DNA of 64,000 bases from Cyanobium sp. PCC 7001 (lineage in GTDB: Bacteria > Cyanobacteriota > Cyanobacteriia > PCC-6307 > Cyanobiaceae). The translations under genes were made by a program, and so were the position numbers. Below the pieces are notes generated by a model, which was not told where the DNA came from, ran no database searches, and saw only the letters and a list, made by a program, of their open reading frames with translations. This document shows positions 11,631 through 25,393 of this stretch, in pieces. Each line of letters opens with the position of its first letter. The first letter of the stretch is position 1. Location of the stretch: positions 2,124,052 through 2,188,051 of the forward strand of contig NZ_DS990556.1 in NCBI RefSeq assembly GCF_000155635.1, given 5' to 3'.

Positions 11631-12878
11631 TCAAGGCAGGCGCCGGAAGGCCAGACAGACGTTGTGGCCGCCGAATCCGAAGGAATTGGAGAGAACCACA
11701 TCGAGTGTCCGTTCGCGGGCCTGGTTGGGCACCACATCCAGATCACAGGCCGGATCCGGATTTTGATAATTGATGGTAGGCGGCACCACGCCATGCTTCA
11801 TCGCCAGCACCGCGGCGACCGCCTCGATGCCGCCGCTGCCGCCCAGCAGGTGACCCGTCATCGACTTGGTGGAGCTCACCGGAATCCGATGGGCATGGTC
11901 GCCGAGGACGCCCTTGATGGCGGAGGTCTCGTTGCTGTCGTTGGCCTGGGTGCTGGTGCCGTGGGCATTGATGTAGTCCACGGCCTCAGGCTCCAGTTCC
12001 GCGTCGGCGAGGGCCAGGCGGATGGCCTGGGCACCGCCCACGCCTCCGGGGGAGGGGGCGGTGATGTGGTGCGCATCGCAGCTCATGCCGTAGCCCACCA
12101 CCTCCGCCAGCACCGTGGCACCGCGGGCTTCGGCATGGGTCAGGCTTTCCAGCACCAGCACACCGGCCCCTTCACCGATCACGAAGCCATTGCGCTCCGC
12201 ATCGAAGGGGCGGCTGGCGGTGGCGGGATCGTCGTTGCGGAAGGAGAGGGCCTTGGCGCTGGCGAAGCCGGCCAGGCCCAGCGGCGTGATTGCCGATTCG
12301 GCACCGCCGCACACCATGGCGTCCGCCAGCCCAAGCTGAATCAGGCGGTAGGCGTCGCCGATGGCATTGGAGCCGGCGGCGCAGGCGGTGGCCACGGCGG
12401 AACTGGGCCCCTTGGCGCCCAGGGCGATGGCGGTGAGCCCCGTGGCCATGTTGGGGATCATCATCGGCACGCAGAACGGGCTCACCCGGTCGGGCCCACG
12501 GTCGGCCAGCACATGGGCCTGGGTCTCCATCATCAGGAGGCCCCCCACCCCGGACCCGATCGAGGTGCCCACCCGGTGGGCATTGCTGGCGTCGATGGTG
12601 AGGCCGGCATCGGCCAGGGCCTGCTTGGCGGCCACCACGCCGAACTGGCAGAAGCGGTCCCAGCGTTTGGATTCCTTGGGCTCCAGCCAGCCGCTCGGGT
12701 CGAAGTTCTTCACTTCGGCGGCGAAGCGGCAGGCGTGGCGGCTGGCATCGAAGAGGGTGATGCCGGCCACCCCGTTGCGCCCGCTGCTCAGACCTTCCCA
12801 GTAGCTGGGAACGTCATTGCCGATCGGAGTGACTGCGCCGAGGCCGGTGATGACGACCCGCTGGAGACCCTGGACCAT
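11631..12878 (-). CDS. fabF: 3-oxoacyl-ACP synthase II (KAS II)
   Basis: FabF condenses malonyl-ACP with acyl-ACP in fatty acid elongation. The 415-residue product has the thiolase-fold catalytic triad: the nucleophilic Cys in ATACAAGSNAIG, His in YINAHGTSTQAND and His in STKSMTGHLLGGSGG. The N-terminal RVVITGLGAVTPIGN and C-terminal LSNSFGFGGHNVCLAF are also typical of KAS I/II, and the size and QANDSNET region favour FabF over FabB. It begins eight bases after the acpP stop, and the two are nearly always neighbours in bacteria, so an acpP-fabF transcript is expected, possibly reading on into tkt. Confidence 0.97.
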   Translation of the reverse strand: MVQGLQRVVITGLGAVTPIGNDVPSYWEGLSSGRNGVAGITLFDASRHACRFAAEVKNFDPSGWLEPKESKRWDRFCQFGVVAAKQALADAGLTIDASNAHRVGTSIGSGVGGLLMMETQAHVLADRGPDRVSPFCVPMMIPNMATGLTAIALGAKGPSSAVATACAAGSNAIGDAYRLIQLGLADAMVCGGAESAITPLGLAGFASAKALSFRNDDPATASRPFDAERNGFVIGEGAGVLVLESLTHAEARGATVLAEVVGYGMSCDAHHITAPSPGGVGGAQAIRLALADAELEPEAVDYINAHGTSTQANDSNETSAIKGVLGDHAHRIPVSSTKSMTGHLLGGSGGIEAVAAVLAMKHGVVPPTINYQNPDPACDLDVVPNQARERTLDVVLSNSFGFGGHNVCLAFRRLP

Positions 12879-12886
12879 GGAGCGGT

Positions 12887-13129
12887 TCAGGCCTGCTTGT
12901 CCTGGATGTACTTGACGGCATCGCCGACGGTGGTGATCCCCTCGGCGGCCTCATCGGGGATTTCGATGTCGAAGGCTTCCTCCAGGGCCATCACCAGCTC
13001 GACGGTGTCGAGGGAATCGGCCCCCAGATCGTTCTGGAAGTTGGACTCGGGCTTCACTTCGGCCGCGTCGACGCTGAGTTGCTCAGCAACGATGGAGCGC
13101 ACTTTCTCGAAGATCGCTTCCTGGGACAT
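12887..13129 (-). CDS. acpP: Acyl carrier protein
   Basis: The 80-residue acidic protein carries growing acyl chains on 4'-phosphopantetheine attached to the serine of the [17 protein letters not shown] motif. The four-helix layout is complete: [14 protein letters not shown], the DSL helix, [13 protein letters not shown] and [13 protein letters not shown]. The ATG at 13129 gives the standard length. It leads the acpP-fabF pair and is divergent from psaC; the 191-base space between the two starts must contain both promoters, though I see no convincing consensus boxes there. Confidence 0.98.
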   Translation of the reverse strand: MSQEAIFEKVRSIVAEQLSVDAAEVKPESNFQNDLGADSLDTVELVMALEEAFDIEIPDEAAEGITTVGDAVKYIQDKQA

Positions 13130-13212
13130 GGCCGCTGTGTGGGTCGATGCACTCTACGGGTCGCCCTGTCAGCCCTTCCCAGGGCCTGGCCACCATCGCC
13201 GGGCGGCCCTGA

Positions 13213-13566
<354 letters not shown>

Positions 13567-13656
13567 GGCCCTCCCGGCCCGGAGCCACTGCGGCACCACG
13601 TTTCACCCCGGTGCCACTGGTCATGCCGGCACCACGGCTCACCTCTCATAAGCTCG

Positions 13657-13681
13657 GCCCGGCCCTCGCCGGGCTTTTTTG
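13657..13681 (+). terminator. Rho-independent terminator between psaC and glmS
   Basis: A perfect 7-bp stem GCCCGGC / GCCGGGC with a four-base loop (cctc) is followed by six T residues. It ends only 14 bases before the glmS start codon, so it closes the psaC transcript but leaves almost no space for an independent glmS promoter. Confidence 0.93.
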
Positions 13682-13694
13682 TTGCTCCTGCCCT

Positions 13695-15620
<1,926 letters not shown>

Positions 15621-15651
15621 ACCGTGGAGTGAGGGGCGGAGTGAGCGGACC

Positions 15652-17163
15652 TCAGCTGCGCAGGGCCATGTCGCTGCGGCCGTAGCGGTCCTCGAAGCGC
15701 ACGATGTCGTCCTCGCCCAGGTACGAGCCGCTCTGCACCTCGATCATCTCCACAGGGATCTTGCCCGGATTGCTGAGCCGGTGCCGGGCCCCCAGGGGGA
15801 TGTAGGTGCTCTGGTTCTCGCCCACCAGCTCCTCGACCCCGTCCTTCTCCACCACCGCCGTGCCCTTCACCACCACCCAGTGCTCGGCGCGGTGGTGGTG
15901 CATCTGCAGCGACAGGCTGGCGCCGGGATTCACCACGATCTTCTTCACCTGCCAGCGCTCCCCCTCCACCACGCCGTCGTAGGAGCCCCAGGGCCGGTAG
16001 ATCTTCCGGTGCGCACGGCTCTCCGGTGCTCCCACCCGCTCCAGCAGGCCCACCACGGTCTTGACGTCCTGGGCCCGGTCGCGGTGGGCCACCAGCACCA
16101 CGTCGTCGGTTTCCACCACCACCAGATCCTCCACACCCAGCCCCACCACCAGGCGGTGTTCGCTGCGCAGGTAGCAGTTGCGGCTCTCCTCGCTGATCAC
16201 CCGGCCCCGCAGCACGTTGCCGGCGGCGTCCTGGTCGGCCGTTTCCCACAGGGCGCTCCAGCTGCCCACATCGCTCCAGCCCGCCTGCAGCGGCAGCACG
16301 CTGCCCAGCTCCGTCCTCTCCATCACGGCCACGTCGATCGCCACGCTCGGGCAGCCGGCGAAGGCCTCCCGCTCCAGCCGCAGGAAATCGAGATCGGCGG
16401 CATCGTGCTCCAGCGCCGCGCGGCAGGCGCTCACCACCTCCGGCGCCAGCCGCTCCAGTTCCGCCAGCACCGCACTGGCCCGGAACAGGAACATGCCGCT
16501 GTTCCAGGTGAACCGGCCCGAGGCCAGGAAGCCCTCGGCCGTGGCCCGGTCGGGCTTCTCCACGAAGCGGGCGATCGGCACCGCCCGCGGAGGGGCGTCG
16601 GCGTCTGCCGCCAGGGGTTCGGCCGCCTCGATGTAGCCGTAGCCGGTCTCGGGGGCGGTGGGCACGATGCCGAAGGCCACCAGCCGCCCGGCCTCCGCCG
16701 CGGCAAGCCCGGCCGTCACGGTCTGGCGGAAGCGGGCCGGATCGCGCACCAGATGGTCGGCCGCCAGCACCAGCAGCAGGGGATCGTCGCCCTTGGCCGT
16801 GGCCTGCAGCGCTGCCACCGCCACCGCCGGGGCGGTGTTGCGGCCGATCGGTTCGAGCAGGATGCCGGCCGGCTCCACGCCGATCTGCCGCATCTGCTCG
16901 GCCACGATGAAGCGGTGGTCCTCGTTGCAGATCAGCAGCGGCGGCGCCAGACCGGCCAGCCCGTTGAGGCGCTGCACCGTCTGCTGCAGCAGGGTTTCGT
17001 CGCCACTGCCCCCCAGGGCCCAGTACTGCTTGGGATAGCTCGCCCGCGACAGGGGCCACAGGCGGGTGCCCGTGCCGCCGCAGAGAATCACGGGAACCAG
17101 GGCGGTGCCGCCCAAGGAGGTGGTGTTGCTGCTGGGGCTGCTGCTGCTGGGACTGGTGCTCAT
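15652..17163 (-). CDS. manC: Mannose-1-phosphate guanylyltransferase / mannose-6-phosphate isomerase
   Basis: This bifunctional enzyme type makes GDP-mannose from mannose-1-P and GTP and can isomerise fructose-6-P to mannose-6-P, feeding polysaccharide synthesis. The 503-residue product has the nucleotidyltransferase signature VILCGGTGTRLWPLSR followed by YPKQ, then EPIGRNTAPA and RFVEKPDRATAEGF, and a C-terminal cupin isomerase domain (about residues 370-503) with YRPWGSYDGV, SLQMHHHRAEHW and a YIPLGARHRLSN stretch. The N-terminus is a Ser/Pro/Thr-rich low-complexity leader of about 20 residues; the ATG at 17163 is preferred over 17190, but the real start may lie even closer to VPVILCGG. Its stop is 31 bases from the convergent glmS stop. 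Confidence 0.93.
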   Translation of the reverse strand: MSTSPSSSSPSSNTTSLGGTALVPVILCGGTGTRLWPLSRASYPKQYWALGGSGDETLLQQTVQRLNGLAGLAPPLLICNEDHRFIVAEQMRQIGVEPAGILLEPIGRNTAPAVAVAALQATAKGDDPLLLVLAADHLVRDPARFRQTVTAGLAAAEAGRLVAFGIVPTAPETGYGYIEAAEPLAADADAPPRAVPIARFVEKPDRATAEGFLASGRFTWNSGMFLFRASAVLAELERLAPEVVSACRAALEHDAADLDFLRLEREAFAGCPSVAIDVAVMERTELGSVLPLQAGWSDVGSWSALWETADQDAAGNVLRGRVISEESRNCYLRSEHRLVVGLGVEDLVVVETDDVVLVAHRDRAQDVKTVVGLLERVGAPESRAHRKIYRPWGSYDGVVEGERWQVKKIVVNPGASLSLQMHHHRAEHWVVVKGTAVVEKDGVEELVGENQSTYIPLGARHRLSNPGKIPVEMIEVQSGSYLGEDDIVRFEDRYGRSDMALRS

Positions 17164-17230
17164 CGGACCCGAAGCCTCGACCCCATTCAACGGCAGCCCG
17201 CCAGGGCGATGCTGCTCACCGTGCCGGGGC

Positions 17231-17749
17231 TCAGAGCTCCAGCAGCCCCGGCGGCGGCGTGATGCCGATCCACCCCTCGGCCAGCTTCACCTCGGGCACG
17301 ATCGCCGCCACGAAGGGAATCAGCAGCTGGCGATCGCCGGCGGCCACCGCCAGCAGATCGTTGCCGGCGTGGATCAGGTCGGTCACGGTGCCCACCACCT
17401 CGCCGCTGGCCAGCAGCCGCACCTCCAGCCCCACCAGGTCGAGCAGATGGAACTCCCCCTTGGCCAGCCTGGGCCGGTCGTCGGAGCGCACCAGCAGCTC
17501 CTCCCCCACCAGCGCTTCGGCCGCATCCCGGCTCTCCACCCCGGCCAGGCGCAGCACGAACAGCTCCTTGCCCGGTAGTTGGCGCCCGGTCAGCAGCTCC
17601 ACCTCCCGGGGCTCGGCGCCGCGCCGCTGCAGCCAGCGGCGGCCGGGCCGGGTGAAGCGCTCGGGAAAGTCGCTCATCGGCAGCACCCGCACCTCACCGC
17701 GTAGACCCTGGGCCGCCACCACCTTGCCCACCACCAGGAGGTTGTTCAT
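17231..17749 (-). CDS. rimM: Ribosome maturation factor RimM
   Basis: RimM assists assembly of the 30S head by binding ribosomal protein S19. The 172-residue product has the N-terminal RimM barrel beginning [27 protein letters not shown] and the C-terminal PRC-barrel domain with [37 protein letters not shown] split across it, ending [21 protein letters not shown], all characteristic. It starts at an ATG at 17749, 60 bases from the divergent ndhS start, and is on the same strand as, and 67 bases upstream of, manC. In many bacteria rimM sits with trmD and rplS; here it does not. Confidence 0.96.
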   Translation of the reverse strand: MNNLLVVGKVVAAQGLRGEVRVLPMSDFPERFTRPGRRWLQRRGAEPREVELLTGRQLPGKELFVLRLAGVESRDAAEALVGEELLVRSDDRPRLAKGEFHLLDLVGLEVRLLASGEVVGTVTDLIHAGNDLLAVAAGDRQLLIPFVAAIVPEVKLAEGWIGITPPPGLLEL

Positions 17750-17808
17750 TCCGATCAGGCCCGATCAGGCTGCTGCCGCCGATAATGGCGCCACGCCGAT
17801 TTCCCCCC

Positions 17809-17988
17809 ATGGCCGACCTGCCGATCCTGCCGGGCACCACCGTGGTGGTGCGTGACGTGCGCTCGATCTACAACGGCTACAAGGGTTTCGTGCAGCGGAT
17901 CAGCGGCAGCCGCGCCGCCGTGCTGTTCGAGGGCGGCAACTGGGACAAGCTCGTGACCATGCCGATCACGACCCTCCAGCAGATCTGA
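17809..17988 (+). CDS. ndhS: NAD(P)H dehydrogenase-like complex subunit NdhS
   Basis: NdhS is the small SH3-like subunit of photosynthetic NDH-1 that helps dock ferredoxin for cyclic electron flow. The 59-residue product matches the family pattern: LPGTTVVVRDVRSIYNGYKG, then VQRISGSRAAVLFEGGNWDK and LVTMPITTLQ; the AAVLFEGGNWDKLVT segment is the strongest mark. I chose the ATG at 17809 because it yields the usual length; an ATG at 17785 would add eight residues. Its 3' end overlaps the convergent rnc gene by 23 bases. Assignment is by remembered pattern, not a database search. Confidence 0.82.
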   Translation: MADLPILPGTTVVVRDVRSIYNGYKGFVQRISGSRAAVLFEGGNWDKLVTMPITTLQQI

Positions 17989-18703
17989 TCCAGGCCAGGG
18001 CCTGACGGGCGGCATCCTGCTCCGCCGCCCGCCGGGACGGACCCCAGCCATCCCAGCTCTCGTTTCCTGCCCCCAGCGTGAGCCTGCAGGAGAAGCGGCG
18101 GGGATCGGCGTGCAGCGTGCTGCGCTCCTCGCAGCTGTAGCTGGGCAGCCCCAGCCCCTGGCCCTGGGTCCATTCCTGCAGGGCCGATTTCCAGTTGTGG
18201 CGGTCGGGATCGGCCAGCAGCTCCTGGCTGGCCTGCTGCCAGTGGGGCGTGAGCCAGGTGAGCACCGGCTCGAGGGAGTCGCCCCAGCAGCGGTAGACCG
18301 CTCCGATCAGCGCCTCGCACAGCTCAGCGCGCACGGTGGCGATGCCGGCCCGATCGCCGCGGGCCATCGGCCCGATGCGCCACACCGTCTCCAGACCGCA
18401 GCTGTCCGCCAGCTCGGCCAGCCAGCGGTCGCTCACCAGCTGGCTGCGCAGGGCCGACTGGCTGCCCACGCCGAGCTGGGGGTGATGGCGGTGCAGGTAT
18501 TCCGAGGCGGCCAGCCGCAGCACGGCATCGCCGAGGAACTCCAGCCGCTCATGGTTGCCGCGCTGGCGGGCCGAGGTGTGGGTGAGGGCCTCCTCGATCG
18601 GGGCCAGCAGGGCCGGGTCGTCGCCCGGGCCCCCGGGGTGGAGGGGATCGATGCCGAGGCTGGCCAGGAAGGCCACCAGTTGGCGACGGCGATCGGGGTT
18701 CAC
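17966..18703 (-). CDS. rnc: Ribonuclease III
   Basis: RNase III cleaves double-stranded RNA in rRNA maturation and mRNA decay. The 245-residue product contains the catalytic signature ERLEFLGDAVLRLAASEYL, the second acidic site ELCEALIGAVY, and a C-terminal double-stranded RNA-binding domain (about 165-240: NWKSALQEWTQGQGLGLPSY and SRRAAEQDAARQALAWI). The product starts MNPDRRRQLVAFLASLGI. Its C-terminal helix is encoded antisense to the end of ndhS for 23 bases. Upstream, only about 40 bases separate it from the 3' end of rnpB on the same strand, so the two RNA-processing genes stand in tandem. Confidence 0.96.
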   Translation of the reverse strand: MNPDRRRQLVAFLASLGIDPLHPGGPGDDPALLAPIEEALTHTSARQRGNHERLEFLGDAVLRLAASEYLHRHHPQLGVGSQSALRSQLVSDRWLAELADSCGLETVWRIGPMARGDRAGIATVRAELCEALIGAVYRCWGDSLEPVLTWLTPHWQQASQELLADPDRHNWKSALQEWTQGQGLGLPSYSCEERSTLHADPRRFSCRLTLGAGNESWDGWGPSRRAAEQDAARQALAWIRSAGGS

Positions 18704-18744
18704 GGGACGCTCGGGAACGGGGGTGGGGCGGCACCGAAGGGGGG

Positions 18745-19204
18745 AAAGCAGGACGTAAGCCGGGTTCTGTTCCGGGTGGGGCGGACCCTGCCCGGGGTGA
18801 TCATCTGTCTGGGACCGCCGTCTCCGGCGGCCTCGAGCGGCGCACTTGGGGCGGGACCGGTGTCATGGCCAACCGTTGGTCCCTGGGCCTTGCTCCCGGC
18901 CGGGGTTTACCGAGCCAGCACCTCTCGATGCTGCTGGTGCGCTCTTACCGCACCTTTGCACCCTTGCCTGTGCTCGTCTCCACCGCAGCGGAAGCGGAGC
19001 CATCGGCGGTGTGTTTCTGTGGCACTCTCCTCACGGTCACCCGCACTGGGCGTTACCCAGCAAGCCTGGCCATTGGGGAGCCCGGACTTTCCTCAACCGG
19101 GCTGGGGCGCGGCCCGCAGGCCTGCCTCACCCGATCGCGATCACCTCGCCTGCTTTCGGTCTCCATGATGCCTGCCGGGCTGTTGGGAGGACCCAGCCGG
19201 GGGC
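18745..19204 (-). ncRNA. rnpB: RNase P RNA
   Basis: Read on the minus strand, the region contains the universally conserved RNase P RNA blocks in the right order: GAGGAAAGTCCGGGCTCC (19077-19094), the GTGCCACAGAAAC segment, GCAAGGGTGCAAAGG, and the 3' ACAGAACCCGGCTTAC (about 18752-18773). The RNA is the catalytic subunit that cuts the 5' leader from pre-tRNAs. Length of about 450 nt is normal for cyanobacteria. Ends are approximate: the 3' end is taken just after the conserved helix-P1 strand and the 5' end about 8 nt downstream of a -10-like box. The divergent tRNA-Arg starts 23 bases from its 5' end. Confidence 0.96.
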
Positions 19205-19211
19205 CGGTCGC

Positions 19212-19217
19212 ATAATG
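19212..19217 (-). promoter_or_regulatory. Putative -10 box of rnpB
   Basis: CATTAT on the minus strand is the only A/T-rich hexamer in a very GC-rich stretch and lies about 8-10 bases before the expected 5' end of rnpB. Any -35 element would lie in the tRNA-Arg gene; none is clear. Confidence 0.45.
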
Positions 19218-19226
19218 GCGGCGCCG

Positions 19227-19300
<74 letters not shown>

Positions 19301-19393
19301 TGAATGCTGCCCTGTCGCTGGTCCGGTAGTGGACGCTACGGGTAGTGCCATGGCGATCCCGTCCACTGCCGCTAGCGTAGTGCCAGTCGCGGG

Positions 19394-19723
19394 ATGCCGA
19401 TGACGCCCCTGCATGATCTGCGCCTGCGCCTGCTGGTGCAGCAGGAGAGCGAGCGCCTGGCGGATGGCCAGCTCGATGAGATCGATCTCTCGGTGGTGCA
19501 GGCCCGCTGCCTCTGCTGGCTGGCCCTGCTGGCCGAGGCCCACGAGGAGCAGGCCGGCGATGCGGAACGCCGCGGCGACACCGAGCAGGCCATGGGCTGG
19601 TTCGCCGACTCCATGCGCCTGCGGGATGTGATCCAGGTGGTGAGTTCGATCGAGATCCCCCTGCCCGCCGCCTGCGACGACGACGGCGATGCAGGCGAGG
19701 GCGGCCGGAACCTGGCGGCCTGA
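19394..19723 (+). CDS. Small conserved-looking protein of unknown function
   Basis: A 109-residue acidic, mostly helical protein: LHDLRLRLLVQQESERLADGQ..., then a helix pair QARCLCWLALLAEAHEEQAGDAERRGDTEQAMGWFADS that resembles a single TPR-like hairpin, and an acidic Asp/Gly-rich tail. No signal peptide or membrane segment. The start could be 19394 or 19400 (two in-frame ATGs). Codon use is like the neighbours, and the frame is free of stops over its full length, which argues that it is real. It stands alone between tRNA-Arg and the next gene, both on the same strand. Function unknown. Confidence 0.6.
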   Translation: MPMTPLHDLRLRLLVQQESERLADGQLDEIDLSVVQARCLCWLALLAEAHEEQAGDAERRGDTEQAMGWFADSMRLRDVIQVVSSIEIPLPAACDDDGDAGEGGRNLAA

Positions 19724-19789
19724 GGCCCGCCGGGCCACCCTCCCTGGCCCTCGGTGTCATGATGGGGATTGACTTCCCTGGGGAGCGCG

Positions 19790-20272
19790 GTGCCCGAAGA
19801 GCCCTGCCAGTGCCCTGATTGCCAGCGGTTCTATCGGGAACACGACCGATTGATCCGTGAGAATCCCACCTTGCGGCAGCAGCAGGAGCTCAACTGGGCT
19901 GCGCTGCAATCGTTCCGTACCCTGGCGGGCCGGGTGATGGAGGAGCTCCAGAAACAGGCCGATGCCTCCGGTGACGGTGCGGCCCAGGGGGCCTCATCCA
20001 CCGCCGAGGCGGGTGGCGCCGCCGTGGTACCCGATGGCCCCCCCGAACCGGATTCGCTTCAGCAGGCCATGGCCGACCTGGAGAACATCAACGCCCACCT
20101 CTTCTCGATCGAGGCGCTGATGGAGCGCATCTTCGATGTGCGCATGCCGGAGGAGGTGGAGCAGAAGTTCCGCGAGGTGGCAGGCGAGCTCGCTCCCGAT
20201 CCCCTCAATGCCGACCGCCTGCGGCTCAACCGGCTGCTGCACCAGACCCCGGATCTGCCCGATCGCAGCTGA
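19790..20272 (+). CDS. Unknown protein with an N-terminal Cys cluster
   Basis: The 160-residue product starts MPEEPCQCPDCQRFYREHD; the CxCxxC motif at residues 6-11 could bind a metal such as zinc. It is followed by a long predicted helical region (about 20-65), a Gly/Ala/Ser-rich linker (about 66-92), and a second helical region QQAMADLENINAHLFSIEALMERIFDVRMPEEVEQKF likely to form a coiled coil. I chose the GTG at 19790 because a GGGGAGCG ribosome-binding sequence lies just before it; a TTG at 19769 would add seven residues. Family not recognised with certainty. It ends 17 bases from the convergent glgP stop. Confidence 0.6.
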   Translation: MPEEPCQCPDCQRFYREHDRLIRENPTLRQQQELNWAALQSFRTLAGRVMEELQKQADASGDGAAQGASSTAEAGGAAVVPDGPPEPDSLQQAMADLENINAHLFSIEALMERIFDVRMPEEVEQKFREVAGELAPDPLNADRLRLNRLLHQTPDLPDRS

Positions 20273-20289
20273 GCCGAGTGCAGCTGGGC

Positions 20290-22820
<2,531 letters not shown>

Positions 22821-22824
<4 letters not shown>

Positions 22825-25262
22825 GCCTCGGGGGTGCTCCAGCGCCAGTTGGTGATTTCAGGGGCATCCATGCCGTGTTCATGGGCATGGGCGCGGTTCG
22901 CCAGGATGGCGTTCTTCATGCGTTCCTTCACGTGGGCCGCTCGTGAGCCCAGGGATGGCACGCGGTCGATCACATCGATCACCAGATTGAAGCGGTCGAT
23001 CTGGTTGTTCATTGCCAGCTCCAAGGGTGTGTTGATGTTGCCCTTCTCCTTGTAACCGCGCACGTGGAAGTTGCGGTGGTTGGTGCGGCGGTAGGTGAGC
23101 CGGTGAATCAGCCAGGGATAGCCGTGGAAATTGAACATCACCGGCCTGTCGGTGGTGAACAGGCTGTCGAAATCCCGATCGCTGAGGCCATGGGGATGCT
23201 CGCTGGGTTCGGTGAGGGCGAACAGCTTCACCACGTTCACCACCCGGATCTTCAGCTGCGGGCACTCCCTCCGCAGGATCTGCACCGCCGCCAGCGTCTC
23301 CTTGGTGGGGATGTCGCCGGCGCAGGCCATCACCACATCGGGGTCATCGGGCTCGGTGCCGTGGTCGTCGTTGCTGGCCCAGCTGATCAGGCTGATCCCC
23401 TTGGCCACGTGGCGACGGGCCTCCTCCAGGCTGAGGTACTGCAGGTGCTTCTGCTTGTCGCTCACGATGATGTTGCACACGTTCGTCTCCAGCAGCGCCT
23501 CCTCGGCCACCGCCAGCAGGGTGTTGGCGTCGGGCGGCAGATACACCCGCACCACCTCGCCGCTCTTGTTGCCGGCCAGGTCGATGAAGCCCGGGTCCTG
23601 GTGGGTGAAGCCGTTGTGGTCCTGGCGCCACACCGTGGAGGAGATCAGGCAGTTCCACGACCCCACCGGAGCCCGCCAGGGGGCGTGGTGGATGCAGCTC
23701 TCCAGCCACTTGGCGTGCTGGTTGAACATCGAGGCGATCACGTGGGCGAAGGCCTCGTAGGTGTGGAAGAAGCCATAGCGGCCGGTGAGCAGGTAGCCCT
23801 CCATCATCCCCACGAGGGTGTGCTCGGAGAGCATCTCCACCACCCGCCCCTCCCGGGCGAGCTCGCTGCCGTTCATGTCCTCCGGCAGGAAGTCCTCCAT
23901 CCACACTTTCTTGCTCACCGCGTAGATGGCCTGCAGCCGGTTCGAGGCCGTTTCATCGGGCCCGAACACCCGCAGGGAATCGGGGTTGCGGGCGATGGTG
24001 TCGCGCAGCAGAGCCCCCAGCGGGGCCGTGTTCTCGTGCTCGCCATGGCCGGGCTGGTCCACCGCCACCGCATAGGTTTCGATCGGAGGCAGGCGAAGGC
24101 TGCGGCGCAGCTGGCCGCCGTTGGCATGGGGGCAGGAGCCCATCCGCCGCGGCCCCTCGGGGGAGAGGGCCTGCAGCTCCGGCAGCAGGGTGCCCTCGCC
24201 ATCGAAGAGCTCCTGCGGCCGGTAGCTGCGCATCCAGCCCTCGAGCATGGCCAGCTGCTCGGCGTCGTGCTTCGGCCCCGGCAGCGGCACCTGGTGGGCA
24301 CGCCAGAAGTTCTCCAGCTTCTGGCCCCGCAGGTCATGGGGGCCGGTCCAGCCCTTGGGGGAACGCAGAACGATCATCGGCCAGGCCGGCCGCACCGCCT
24401 CGCCGCTGGCGCGGCACTGCCGCTGCACCCGCTGGATCGCGTCGACGGCCTGGTCCATGGCGGCGGCCATGGCGCGGTGCATGGCCATCGGCTCATGGCC
24501 CTCCACGAAGATCGGCTCCCAGCCGTAGCCCCGCAGCAGGCTGGCCAGCTCATCCCGCGGGATTCTGGCCAGCAGGGTGGGGTTGGCGATCTTGTAGCCG
24601 TTCAGGTGCAGCACCGGCAGCACGGCGCCGTCGCTGATCGGGTTGAGGAACTTGTTGATGTGCCAGGAGGTGGCCAGGGGCCCGGTTTCCGCCTCGCCAT
24701 CCCCCACGCAGGCCAGGGCGATCAGCTCGGGGTTGTCGAACACCGCGCCGCAGGCGTGGGAGAGCACGTAGCCGAGCTCACCGCCCTCGTGGATCGAGCC
24801 GGGGGTCTCCGGGGTGCAGTGGGAGCCGATGTGGCCCGGGAAGGAGAACTGCTTGAAGAAGCGGCGCATCCCCTCGGCGTCGAGGGAGATGTCGGGGTAC
24901 ACCTCGCTGTAGCTGCCGTCGAGATAGGTGGGTGCCAGCACCCCGGGGGCGCCGTGGCCGGGCCCGGAGAGGTAGAGCATCTCCAGGTCCCGCTGGCGGA
25001 TCACCCGGTTGGCGTGGGCCCAGATGAAGGCCTGGCCGGGGCTCGAACCCCAGTGGCCGAGCAGGCGGTTCTTGATGTGCGCGCTCTGGAGCGGCTCGGT
25101 GAGCAGGGGATTGTCCTGCAGGTAGATCATCCCCACCGCCAGGTAGTTGGCGGCCCGCCACCAGCGGTCGATCAGCTCCAGCTCCTGCTCCGAAGGGGTG
25201 GAGGAGGGGGCCGGCAGGCTGCTCGCGAGAAGGGGGATGGCGGTGTCGGTGAGCTCGCCCAT
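22821..25262 (-). CDS. xfp: Phosphoketolase
   Basis: Phosphoketolase splits xylulose-5-P or fructose-6-P with phosphate to acetyl-phosphate plus a shorter sugar phosphate, using TPP. The 813-residue product has the family features: [16 protein letters not shown] near the start, [49 protein letters not shown], the TPP motif [43 protein letters not shown] and [15 protein letters not shown]. It is first in a two-gene unit with glgP (four-base overlap). A 131-base gap separates it from the divergent antiporter gene and must carry the promoters of both. In cyanobacteria this route supplies acetyl units and helps recycle carbon in the dark. Confidence 0.96.
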
Positions 25263-25393
25263 CGCTCTCAGCTCGCTCCAACGGCGTCATCGGACGGTAG
25301 CGATGGTTGCCACGCCCAAGGGCATGCGCTGCCTAGGTATCTGCGTCCGAACACAGGCAGCGGCGGTACCGTCGGCGCCATCCGCAGACCCCC

